DNA of 64,000 nucleotides, taken from Alterisphingorhabdus sp038748365. Lineage in GTDB: Bacteria > Pseudomonadota > Alphaproteobacteria > Sphingomonadales > Sphingomonadaceae. The notes beneath the pieces were generated by a model, which saw nothing but the letters and a program-made list of their open reading frames with translations, ran no database searches and was not told the DNA's origin. Location of the stretch: assembly GCA_038748365.1 (NCBI GenBank), contig JBCDIZ010000011.1:12708-76707 (forward strand), written 5' to 3'. The translations under genes and the position numbers were made by a program. Below, in pieces: positions 43,503 through 51,755 of the stretch (position 1 is the stretch's first letter; each line of letters starts with the position of its first letter).

Positions 43503-44156
43503 ATGAGCGTTTCGGAAACCCATCTCGCCAGCCTGCTCTGTTCACGTCTGTGCCATGATCTTTTGAGCCCGGTCGGGGCGATGAACAACGGTTTAGAACT
43601 TCTCGCAGATGAGACTGATCCCGAAATGCGCCGGCGCTGCCTTGATCTGCTCAGCGACAGTGCCCGTGCTACGGCGCAGAAGCTGAAATATTATCGGCTC
43701 GCCTTTGGCGCAGCGGGGGGATTTGACGATCAGGTTGATGTCACTGAGGCCAAGGAGCTAGTACAAGGTCTCTTGGCTGATAAAGCATCGACCGAGCTAG
43801 ACTGGTCTATTCACGCTGCGGCTTTGCCCAAGGCAGCAGTAAAGTTGTTACTCAACTTGGCATTGATTGCTCAGGAAGCTCTGGTACGCGGCGGTACAGT
43901 TGCTCTGGCAACCGAAGAAGAGGAAGGACGGCTGGAAATTGCGGTAAGCGCAACAGGACAGAAAATCGCCGTTGATGTCTCCATTCTTGATATGCTTTCG
44001 GGCAAAACTGGCGATCTTGAGGAAACGCTGACTGCAAGAACGGCTGCGGCCTATCTGGCACATGCCATAGCGCAAGAGGGGGAAGGCGCTATTCAGGTAG
44101 CGGTTTCTGCGGACAAGCTGGTCATCGGTTCGACAATTATTGCGGCGACAGCCTGA
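43503..44156 (+). CDS. chpT: ChpT-type histidine phosphotransferase
   Basis: 217 residues. The dimerising helix starts LASLLCSRLCHDLLSPVGAMNNGLE, with the phosphorylated His18 in CHDLLSP; the second half is a degenerate HATPase-like fold. In Caulobacter ChpT carries phosphate from CckA to CtrA and CpdR, controlling the cell cycle and motility. It lies 105 bases upstream of a complete chemotaxis operon, suggesting a link between the CtrA pathway and this Che system. Confidence 0.92.
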   Translation: MSVSETHLASLLCSRLCHDLLSPVGAMNNGLELLADETDPEMRRRCLDLLSDSARATAQKLKYYRLAFGAAGGFDDQVDVTEAKELVQGLLADKASTELDWSIHAAALPKAAVKLLLNLALIAQEALVRGGTVALATEEEEGRLEIAVSATGQKIAVDVSILDMLSGKTGDLEETLTARTAAAYLAHAIAQEGEGAIQVAVSADKLVIGSTIIAATA

Positions 44157-44261
44157 ACTATAACGCTGTGATGAAAAGATAAGGCTTTCTGCGTCCTATA
44201 TTTAGCGAAATATTAACCATGGCCTGAGCAAATGGCGTGAAGCCAATTGCCGGACAGGACC

Positions 44262-46742
44262 ATGGACGACCTGCAACAGGAATTTATACTGGAAACCCGC
44301 GAGACGCTTGAGGCGTTGAGCGGTGAGCTGGTGATATGGGAAGCAGAGCCTGATCATGGTGAGCATCTCGACTCTATTTTTCGCTTTTTCCATACAGTTA
44401 AGGGAAGTGCGGGTTTTCTGTCGCTGCCACGCTTTGAAAAGCTGGCGCATGAGGCGGAAAATGCACTTTCTTCCCTGCGTGAGAGTAAGCTTCCCATAAC
44501 CTCGCAGCTTGTTTCTGCAATTTTGGCGCTGGTCGATCGCATATCAGAACTCACTGCAGCGCTGGAGAGTGGTACGCCTGTTGATGATGGCGATGACAGC
44601 GCTTTGATTGATGCGCTGAAAGCTGCATGGGAAGCGACATATAACGCCGCAGATGGCGCGGAGCTTGCGGACAAAGAGAATAGTTCTGGCGCTGATAGCA
44701 GTGATCAGGATGTGTCACGCTCGACAGAGGTTGCTCCTGAGCAAAAACTGCGCACTATTCGTGTTCCTTTGGCGCTGCTGGATCGGATGATGAACAGCGT
44801 CTCCGACATGGTGCTGGCGCGCAATGAAGTAGCGCGCAAATTGCGTGAACTCGATGCGGCTGGTGATCTGGACTCAGCATTTGAGCGGCTTTCAACCTGT
44901 GTCGGTGATTTGCGTGACAGCATTGGGCGGACCCGGATGCAGCGAATGGAAGGCATATTCGCGCCGCTACCACGCATCGTCCGCGATCTGGCAAGTGACC
45001 TTGGCAAAAAGGCAGAGATTGTCTGCAAAGGGCAAGATGTTGAGCTAGACCGCGAGATGATCGAAATGATCCGCGATCCATTGGTGCATATTATCCGCAA
45101 TGCGATTGATCATGGCATAGAATCTCCTGAAGACAGACAGGCTGCAGGAAAACCGGTTACCGGCAAGCTGGAAATCGATGCATCACAGTCTGGCAACCAG
45201 ATACTTATCACAATAAAGGATGATGGTGCCGGGATAGACACAACCTATCTGGGTGAAAAGGCGGTCGCCGCGCGGATTTATGACCGGTCTGAGATCAATG
45301 CGATGAGCAAGACCGCCTTGCTTAATCTCATTTTTGCACCCGGGATCAGTACCGCCGATAAAGTCACTGCCATTTCCGGGCGCGGTGTCGGCATGGATGT
45401 AGTACGTGCCAATATTGAGCGCGTAGGCGGCGCGATTGATCTCCACAATTCGCCCGGTGAAGGCCTGAAGATCGTTATCAGGGTGCCACTGACTCTGACC
45501 ATTATATCCTGCCTGATGTTCCAAAGCGGCGATCATCAATTTGCATTGCCGCAGTCAGCGGTGCGCGAGATTACCTCTCCCAATAATGGACAGGTTCGGG
45601 TGGACCATGTTGGCGGAGGAAGCTTCGCAGTCATCCGCGATGACTATTTGCCGCTCGTCCGCTTGGACCGTGTTCTGGATATTGAGCAGACTTCAGAGCA
45701 GGACGGGTCCGCTATTAATGGCCCCGACGAGATGCAGAATATGGTATTGATCGTGATTGATGTGCATGGCGGCTCGCGCTTCGCATTGGCCGTGGATGCT
45801 GTTACCGATCATGAAGATCTGGTGGTGAGGCCGGGCGCCCCGGCTATTATGACCACCGGGATTTTTGCCGGCACAACATTGCCCGATAATGGCCGCCCCA
45901 TGCTTTTGCTCGATCCGGCCGGTGTTGCAAAAAGCGCCGGCGTTGCAAAGGATATCAAACATATCGGCGCGGCGGATAATATCGAGCAAAACGATAATGA
46001 CCAGCCCGAAGCCCAGGATCAGCCAGTATCTCTGTTGGTGTTCCATGATTGCGCACATCGTAAACGCGCGATCGTACTGGATATTATTGAGCGGGTCGAA
46101 GACTGCCCTAGTGATGCACTAGCCTTTTCTGCCGGGCAATTGCGCCTGACCAAGGGCGACAAAACCTATCCGGTATTCGGTATTGAGCGCCCGCCCCAGT
46201 CCAGACAAGTGAAAATGCTACAGCTGACAGATGGCACTACGACCTTGTTTTATGCCATTGCGGGCATTGCCGATATTTACCGAACAACCAGTCAGGCTAT
46301 TGTGCGCGGCGCATTGCCAAGCGATGATAATAGCGGCGTCTCAGCGATCATTGTGGCGGATGGCGAGCAGGTTGAGATGCTGGATAGCCATTGGCTCTTC
46401 AGCCAGATTCCAGGCACTGCTATTCCTCAGGGTGACGGTCGCCAGCCGCTCTGCTTATTGGCGGATCAGGATGATGGCTGGACCCGCCGGATGCTCGAAC
46501 CTCTCATCACCAAAGCAGGCTATACGATCAGCTATGATGTCAGTGCAGCACACAAAGCCGATATTATTGTCGTCGCTGATGATAAGGCATCGGAATATTC
46601 CAATGGCAATAATGTCATCCGTCTAAGGCAACATCCGCAGCCGGAGTCGGGCAAGGACAGCATTTACCGCTATGACCGCATTGGCCTTATCGGTGCACTT
46701 CAGGCAAGCTATCAGACGCGGAAACAGGGAGATGCGGCATGA
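44262..46742 (+). CDS. cheA: CheA histidine kinase with a degenerate C-terminal receiver
   Basis: 826 residues. HPt domain with the phosphorylated His44 in FHTVKGSAGF; a dimerisation domain; the ATPase domain with HIIRNAIDHGIES (N box), DDGAGID (G1) and GRGVGMDVV (G2); then CheW-like domains. The final 120 residues (LLADQDDGWTRRMLEPLITKAGYTISYDV then DIIVVADD) look like a receiver domain without a clear phosphoacceptor Asp. The P2 region is short. The ATG at 44262 follows AGGA. cheW overlaps by four bases. Confidence 0.93.
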   Translation: MDDLQQEFILETRETLEALSGELVIWEAEPDHGEHLDSIFRFFHTVKGSAGFLSLPRFEKLAHEAENALSSLRESKLPITSQLVSAILALVDRISELTAALESGTPVDDGDDSALIDALKAAWEATYNAADGAELADKENSSGADSSDQDVSRSTEVAPEQKLRTIRVPLALLDRMMNSVSDMVLARNEVARKLRELDAAGDLDSAFERLSTCVGDLRDSIGRTRMQRMEGIFAPLPRIVRDLASDLGKKAEIVCKGQDVELDREMIEMIRDPLVHIIRNAIDHGIESPEDRQAAGKPVTGKLEIDASQSGNQILITIKDDGAGIDTTYLGEKAVAARIYDRSEINAMSKTALLNLIFAPGISTADKVTAISGRGVGMDVVRANIERVGGAIDLHNSPGEGLKIVIRVPLTLTIISCLMFQSGDHQFALPQSAVREITSPNNGQVRVDHVGGGSFAVIRDDYLPLVRLDRVLDIEQTSEQDGSAINGPDEMQNMVLIVIDVHGGSRFALAVDAVTDHEDLVVRPGAPAIMTTGIFAGTTLPDNGRPMLLLDPAGVAKSAGVAKDIKHIGAADNIEQNDNDQPEAQDQPVSLLVFHDCAHRKRAIVLDIIERVEDCPSDALAFSAGQLRLTKGDKTYPVFGIERPPQSRQVKMLQLTDGTTTLFYAIAGIADIYRTTSQAIVRGALPSDDNSGVSAIIVADGEQVEMLDSHWLFSQIPGTAIPQGDGRQPLCLLADQDDGWTRRMLEPLITKAGYTISYDVSAAHKADIIVVADDKASEYSNGNNVIRLRQHPQPESGKDSIYRYDRIGLIGALQASYQTRKQGDAA

Positions 46743-47176
46743 GCAGTCTCTATCTTTTAGCCAGCCTGGCCGGGCGTGAAATTGTCATTCCGGCGACCCA
46801 TGTGGAAAGTGTAGTCAAGGTACATGATATTGTACCCGTACCAGCCGTCTCGCCACAAATATGCGGCCTCTTTGCATTGCGTAGCCGGGTTCTGACTCTG
46901 GTGGATTGCTGCTGCTTTGTTGAAGGCCACAAATGCGGTTATCAACCCGGGCAATTGGCGATAGTCGCAACGATTGATGGCCATCATTATGGCCTTTTAG
47001 TAGATGCTGTGCACGACATTATCACCTCTGAAGAAGAACCCATTGCAGCAACCGGTGATTTGGGCCAGGGCTGGAGCACCATCGGTAATGAGATGGTTTC
47101 TATCGATGATGGCCGATTGGTTCTGGTGATGGATATCACCAATGTGGTCAATCCGTCACAGCCTCTCGCGGCATGA
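46739..47176 (+). CDS. cheW: Chemotaxis coupling protein CheW
   Basis: 145 residues of the CheW fold: YLLASLAGREIVIPATHVESVV, VPVPAVSPQICGLFALRSRVLTLVD and GLLVDAVHDIITSEEEP. It links CheA to a chemoreceptor. It overlaps cheA by the ATGA arrangement. No receptor gene is in the window. Confidence 0.94.
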   Translation: MSSLYLLASLAGREIVIPATHVESVVKVHDIVPVPAVSPQICGLFALRSRVLTLVDCCCFVEGHKCGYQPGQLAIVATIDGHHYGLLVDAVHDIITSEEEPIAATGDLGQGWSTIGNEMVSIDDGRLVLVMDITNVVNPSQPLAA

Positions 47177-47283
47177 TCTTTGCGCTGAGCTTATCGTGTT
47201 AAGCTGATCCTTACTATTGAGACCTATCTTCATGTAAAACTGATGGCACGCCGAGGCTTGGCCGCAGCAATGAGGAACGCATA

Positions 47284-47652
47284 ATGAAGAACTGTCTGGT
47301 GGTTGATGACAGCAAGGTCATCCGCAAAGTGGCACGACATATATTGGAAACGCTCGACTATAATGTCGATGAAGCCGAGGATGGCCAGAAAGCTCTGGCA
47401 CATTGCCAGCAGAATATGCCCGATGTCATCCTGCTCGACTGGAACATGCCCGTCATGTCCGGCATGGATTTTCTACGCGCGCTGCGCCACACCGAGGGCG
47501 GCGATGAACCCAAGGTGGTTTTTTGTACCACAGAAAATGGTCGCAACCATATTGAAGCGGCTCTGGGCGCGGGCGCTGACGAATATGTTATGAAACCCTT
47601 TGACAGAGAAACCCTGGAATCCAAGCTGCAATTGGCAACCTGCGCCGGCTGA
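47284..47652 (+). CDS. cheY: CheY-type single-domain response regulator
   Basis: 122 residues, only a receiver domain: acidic pair in VVDDSK (Asp8, Asp9), phosphoacceptor Asp52 in VILLDWNMP, Thr in VVFCTTEN and Lys in YVMKPFD. It receives phosphate from CheA. A gap of about 105 bases after cheW may hold a separate promoter. Confidence 0.95.
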   Translation: MKNCLVVDDSKVIRKVARHILETLDYNVDEAEDGQKALAHCQQNMPDVILLDWNMPVMSGMDFLRALRHTEGGDEPKVVFCTTENGRNHIEAALGAGADEYVMKPFDRETLESKLQLATCAG

Positions 47653-47658
47653 GGCGGG

Positions 47659-48780
47659 ATGATGAAGCACCATATCATCGATAGCCGGGCTGATGCAGCA
47701 TCTGGCTATTTTGACCCACATTGGGAAGCCGTTGCACCAACCAAAGTCATGCTGGTTGATGACAGCATGGTTGTGCGCTCTATCGTTGAACGCCTGATTT
47801 CCGCGCATCCACAATTTGAAGTGGTGGCATCGCTTCCGGGAGCGCAGGCTGCACTGGAAGCATTGAAAACACAGCCGGTCGATATCATCATTCTCGATAT
47901 CGAGATGCCTGATGGCAACGGTCTCGATGCCATGCCCGAATTGTTGGCCATGTCCGATGCAAGGATATTGATCCTGTCATCGCTTGCGGAACCCGGCGGA
48001 GCGGCGGCAGTGCGCGCCCTCAGCATGGGGGCATGTGATACATTGGCCAAGCCGGGGCGCAGCAGCTTTGCCGGTAATTTCGGTCAGATCCTGCTCGACA
48101 AGCTGCAATCACTCGGTCGTTCAGTCGCACGTGAACTGATTCCGGCTGAACCCGTGGTTATGCGTGAATATCGTGATAGTGCAGCCTCACTGGAGTGTAT
48201 CGCTATCGGTTCTTCAACCGGCGGTATTCCTGCGATGCTGGAATTTGTTGAGGCGTTAAACCCGGATATTCATGCGCCAATTCTGCTGACCCAACATTTG
48301 CCATGTGCTTTTCTTCCCTTTCTGGCGCGCCAGATTTCCGAAAAAACCCACCGAAAAGTACAACTGGCAGTACAGGGAATGGGTGTTGAACCAGACAATA
48401 TCTACATCGCGCCAGGTAATGCGCACATGCAATTAGCTAATGGAATACGTTGTAAACGCTTCGCCCTGAGTACTGATGCTATAGGCCGTTACATGCCCGC
48501 AGTAGATCCGATGCTGCAATCGGTCGCCGAGCATTATGGCGAAAATGTAGTGGCGATAGTGCTGAGTGGCATGGGACGCGATGGTCTATTGGGGGCCGAA
48601 AAAGTCGCTGATGCGGGCGGTCGCGTCTACGCACAAGACCCGGCGTCCAGCGTAGTCTGGGGCATGCCCGGCGTTGTAGCTCGCGCCGGTATTGCATCGG
48701 CGATATTGCCGCCAGATCAGATCGCCGCACATATTGATCAGCTATATGGCGCAGCATCGGTTGAGAGTGCGCGGCTATGA
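47659..48780 (+). CDS. cheB: Chemotaxis methylesterase CheB
   Basis: 373 residues. An N-terminal receiver (VMLVDDSMVVRSIVERLIS; Asp in IIILDIEMPDGNGLDAMP) is fused to the methylesterase: GSSTGGIPAM (Ser), TQHLPCAFLPF (His) and VLSGMGRDGL (Asp) form the triad. It removes methyl groups from chemoreceptors. It starts six bases after cheY and overlaps cheR by four bases. Confidence 0.95.
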   Translation: MMKHHIIDSRADAASGYFDPHWEAVAPTKVMLVDDSMVVRSIVERLISAHPQFEVVASLPGAQAALEALKTQPVDIIILDIEMPDGNGLDAMPELLAMSDARILILSSLAEPGGAAAVRALSMGACDTLAKPGRSSFAGNFGQILLDKLQSLGRSVARELIPAEPVVMREYRDSAASLECIAIGSSTGGIPAMLEFVEALNPDIHAPILLTQHLPCAFLPFLARQISEKTHRKVQLAVQGMGVEPDNIYIAPGNAHMQLANGIRCKRFALSTDAIGRYMPAVDPMLQSVAEHYGENVVAIVLSGMGRDGLLGAEKVADAGGRVYAQDPASSVVWGMPGVVARAGIASAILPPDQIAAHIDQLYGAASVESARL

Positions 48781-49655
48781 CCCAAGGTGCAGATGGAATG
48801 CCGCCGCATCCCGCAGCCCAGATTCTTGCCAGTCTGCTGGAGGCACGAACCGGTCAGGTGATTGCGCCCAATCGTTTCTGGCGCATCGAGACATCGCTAA
48901 AACCGGTTTTGCAACAGCATAATATCCCCGATCTTGATGCGCTTGCGGCGGTCTTGACCTCTGTGCAAAGCGAGGCATTGGTGCAGGATATTGTTGAGGC
49001 GATGCTCAATAATGAGAGCAGTTTTTTCCGTGATGCCCCCATTTTTGTCACGCTACAAAAAGAGGTGATTGGCCATATTGCGGAGAAGAAGAAACACACC
49101 CGGCATATACGAATCTGGTCCGCCGGTTGTTCGACAGGGCAGGAGCCTTATTCGCTTGCCATGCTGTTTGCTGAAGAAGGGCATTGCTGGAAAGACTGGA
49201 CTATAGAGATAGTTGCCAGCGATATCTCACATAAGGCCATAGCAAAGGCAAAGGCAGGTCTCTTCAGCCAGTTCGAAATTCAGCGCGGTCTTTCTGCCGG
49301 GCGTATGCTTCGCCACTTCCGCCAGCGAGACAGCGACTGGCAGTTGCAACCGGATATTCGTGACCGGGTAACATTCACCCCTTCCAATCTGCTGAAACAA
49401 ACACCGCGCAACGCCCATTTTGATCTGGTGCTGTGCCGCAATGTGCTGATGTATTTCTCGCCCGAAGCACAGCATCGCGCCTATGCCCGGCTGGCATCAA
49501 GTCTTTGTGATGATGGTATATTGGTGCTCGGCGCAGCAGAAACGGTGATTGGCCATGACACGGAATTTCGCGTGAGTTCGCAGTTTCGCGGCTGCTATCG
49601 TCGCGAGCCGAGAGAGAAGAGCCGTGATAAGCAGCGGCTTGCCATGCCGGGCTGA
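48777..49655 (+). CDS. cheR: Chemotaxis methyltransferase CheR
   Basis: 292 residues. An N-terminal helical domain (DIVEAMLNNESSFFRD) precedes the SAM-binding fold: IRIWSAGCSTGQEPYSLAML (motif I), VASDISHKAI and VLCRNVLMYFSPE. It methylates receptor glutamates. With CheA, W, Y and B the core pathway is complete, but no receptor, CheZ/CheX phosphatase or flagellar gene is nearby. Confidence 0.95.
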   Translation: MTQGADGMPPHPAAQILASLLEARTGQVIAPNRFWRIETSLKPVLQQHNIPDLDALAAVLTSVQSEALVQDIVEAMLNNESSFFRDAPIFVTLQKEVIGHIAEKKKHTRHIRIWSAGCSTGQEPYSLAMLFAEEGHCWKDWTIEIVASDISHKAIAKAKAGLFSQFEIQRGLSAGRMLRHFRQRDSDWQLQPDIRDRVTFTPSNLLKQTPRNAHFDLVLCRNVLMYFSPEAQHRAYARLASSLCDDGILVLGAAETVIGHDTEFRVSSQFRGCYRREPREKSRDKQRLAMPG

Positions 49656-49703
49656 TCGCCATAGAGCATGGGCATCTTTTATTAACCAGGGTGCCCGGCT
49701 GTA

Positions 49704-50390
49704 GTGACCAGTCTGAAAACAATAGGGACGCCATCGCCCAACTTTGATGAGCGTACGCTGCCGATCTCGATGGTCGTGCTGCACTATACCGGGATGGAAG
49801 ATGGCCCCTCAGCGATTAACTGGCTCGCAAACCCGGCGTCAAAAGTCTCGTCGCACTATGTGGTAGAGGAAGACGGCCAACTAATCGCCATGGTCGATGA
49901 AGAAAAACGCGCATGGCATGCGGGCAGAGCATTTTGGCGCGGGATCACCAATGTCAACAGCGCCAGTATTGGGATTGAGATCGTCAATCCTGGCCATGAA
50001 TTTGGCTATCGTCCTTTCCCCGAAACTCAGATGCAGACGGTCACTGATCTGGTCGCCGATATTGTCCAACGCCACCACATCAAACCAATCAATGTCGTAG
50101 GCCATAGCGATGTGGCGCCCGAGCGTAAGGAAGACCCTGGCGAGTTGTTCGACTGGGACCGGCTGGCTCGGCTGAAACTGGCTGTCCCAAAACCGAATAC
50201 GCGGCTGGTCGATCCCTATTGGAGCGACGGCGCCTTCCTGCTGGCGCTGGAGCGCTTTGGCTATTCCATCGCCGATGGCCCAGCCGCTGTGCGCGCCTTT
50301 CAGCGGCGGTTCCGTCAGGATAATGTCGACGGGATAATTGATGGTGAATGTCGGGCGCTGCTGTTTGCGCTGCTAATTGAGGAATATTGA
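49704..50390 (+). CDS. N-acetylmuramoyl-L-alanine amidase, AmiD-like
   Basis: 228 residues, GTG start. The amidase_2 zinc site is visible: VVLHYTGME (first His), VGHSDVAPERKEDPGELFDW (second His and the Asp ligand). A C-terminal peptidoglycan-binding domain (AVRAFQRRFRQDNVDGIIDG) follows. It cleaves the bond between muramic acid and the stem peptide. No signal peptide is seen at this start, so it may be cytoplasmic like AmpD or have a different start. It lies behind the che operon. Confidence 0.9.
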   Translation: MTSLKTIGTPSPNFDERTLPISMVVLHYTGMEDGPSAINWLANPASKVSSHYVVEEDGQLIAMVDEEKRAWHAGRAFWRGITNVNSASIGIEIVNPGHEFGYRPFPETQMQTVTDLVADIVQRHHIKPINVVGHSDVAPERKEDPGELFDWDRLARLKLAVPKPNTRLVDPYWSDGAFLLALERFGYSIADGPAAVRAFQRRFRQDNVDGIIDGECRALLFALLIEEY

Positions 50391-50499
50391 GGACGGGTTT
50401 TTGGTCGCTTTTGCGACATAGCCTTTGAACTTAGATACGCCCGGCTTTTTGATTGTACTCAGATTGCCACACTGACCGAGGCCATTCCCGATCATTTTC

Positions 50500-51729
50500 T
50501 CAGTGGCGGTTCTGGAGGGAACCACCGCGATCAAGCCTGTACAGGGCGAAGTCACCAAAATCCTTTGGCAGGGGTTGTCGCCCAACCGATGTCAGGCGAA
50601 ACTCCTCGCTGTCCGTCATCAGAAGCGCGGCTGCAAAGCTCTGGGTGCAATATACTCCTCCAACCGGGGTGATCGGCTCGATCCGTGCGGTAAGGTTGAC
50701 TTCCTGTCCATACCACAGCCGATTGCCGGTTATCCGATCGGTCCCAACCCAGATTGGGCCGTAATGCAGACCGATGCGCATACCTGCATTGGCCTGATCA
50801 AGCTCCGGAGGAATGTCAGCTAAACCTGCCTGAAGCTCCAATGCGAGCGCGGCGGCGATTTTGGGCTCGTCGATAACCGCGTAAATGGCATCACCCCAGC
50901 TGTTACGGAACATGACATGGTCGCCAAAGTTCTGCAGTATCGAGGCGATGGTGCCCATAACCTTATGCATGAAGACAGGAAGTTCACGCTCGCCGATGCG
51001 GGAGAAGCCCTTGTAATCGGCAAAGATGATGGACCGGATTTCTCTCCGGGTGCCATCGCTCACGGGTTGCCGCTCAGGAAAAACCAGGTCTCGCGGCACC
51101 GGGCCTGCGGGAATGGTCACGCTCTCGCGGCCCAATGCCCGCCACAGCCGCATATCAGCCTTGGTGCCCGCTATCCCGGTAAGCGAAAGCGAGGCCAGTT
51201 CGTCGTTCACAACCGCTATCTGCACCGCCTTACAACCACGCTCGGTCGCGCGCAGACTTGCCAGGCCCATCGCATATAGGGTGTTATAGGCAAATTGGTT
51301 ATCATCGCCGACATAGGTGCTGGCTGTCGCAAGATTGAATGATGCCGCATTTTCCCGGCACGTCTTATAGCGTTCCAGCCATTCACTGCCGCCGGACAAC
51401 ACACTTTCGGCTATAAAGTCTTCTTCAGCAAATGGCAGCACGACATGGAGCTCGGCGCCCCTTGCCAGCAGCGCCTCGGCAATCACGATATCCGCGCCGC
51501 AGGCAAGCGGGCCAAAGCCGATTGCGATATCGAGCCGATTCAAAACATCTTCGACGCGCTCTTTCAACGCGATCTCGGCGGTGCTGCCGGCGTTGAACAT
51601 ATGGCCGCAAAACACCGCCACATTACCGCCCTGCGAAACGCGGCTATCGGAGCTGTTGGATGGAGTCTCGGCCAAAATTCCCTCTTCGTCCATCGATGGT
51701 GACCGGCTGAACCATGGCAAGAATTTCAA
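50500..51729 (-). CDS. SLOG domain fused to a class III nucleotidyl cyclase
   Basis: 409 residues. The N-terminal part (about 35-190) has a Rossmann-like SLOG pattern: VAVFCGHMF, then GFGPLACGADIVIAEALLAR and AELHVVLPFAEED, as in nucleotide-sensing LOG/DprA relatives. The C-terminal part (about 228-400) is a class III cyclase: metal Asp in FADYKGFS (238), Asp in NSWGDAIYAV (280), and the transition-state Asn/Arg pair in QEVNLTARIE (345 and 349), all present, so activity is likely. It begins 26 bases after the TIR gene stop, on the same strand, so they form an operon. Substrate base is undetermined. Confidence 0.85.
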   Translation of the reverse strand: MKFLPWFSRSPSMDEEGILAETPSNSSDSRVSQGGNVAVFCGHMFNAGSTAEIALKERVEDVLNRLDIAIGFGPLACGADIVIAEALLARGAELHVVLPFAEEDFIAESVLSGGSEWLERYKTCRENAASFNLATASTYVGDDNQFAYNTLYAMGLASLRATERGCKAVQIAVVNDELASLSLTGIAGTKADMRLWRALGRESVTIPAGPVPRDLVFPERQPVSDGTRREIRSIIFADYKGFSRIGERELPVFMHKVMGTIASILQNFGDHVMFRNSWGDAIYAVIDEPKIAAALALELQAGLADIPPELDQANAGMRIGLHYGPIWVGTDRITGNRLWYGQEVNLTARIEPITPVGGVYCTQSFAAALLMTDSEEFRLTSVGRQPLPKDFGDFALYRLDRGGSLQNRH

Positions 51730-51755
51730 CGCCTGGCAAATAAGGCAATGCGGGC

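Noticed and set aside
47190..47230. A possible CtrA site before cheY (TTAA-N7-CTTA)
   Set aside because: The second half differs from TTAA, so it does not meet the TTAA-N7-TTAA pattern. It was left out despite the nearby chpT.
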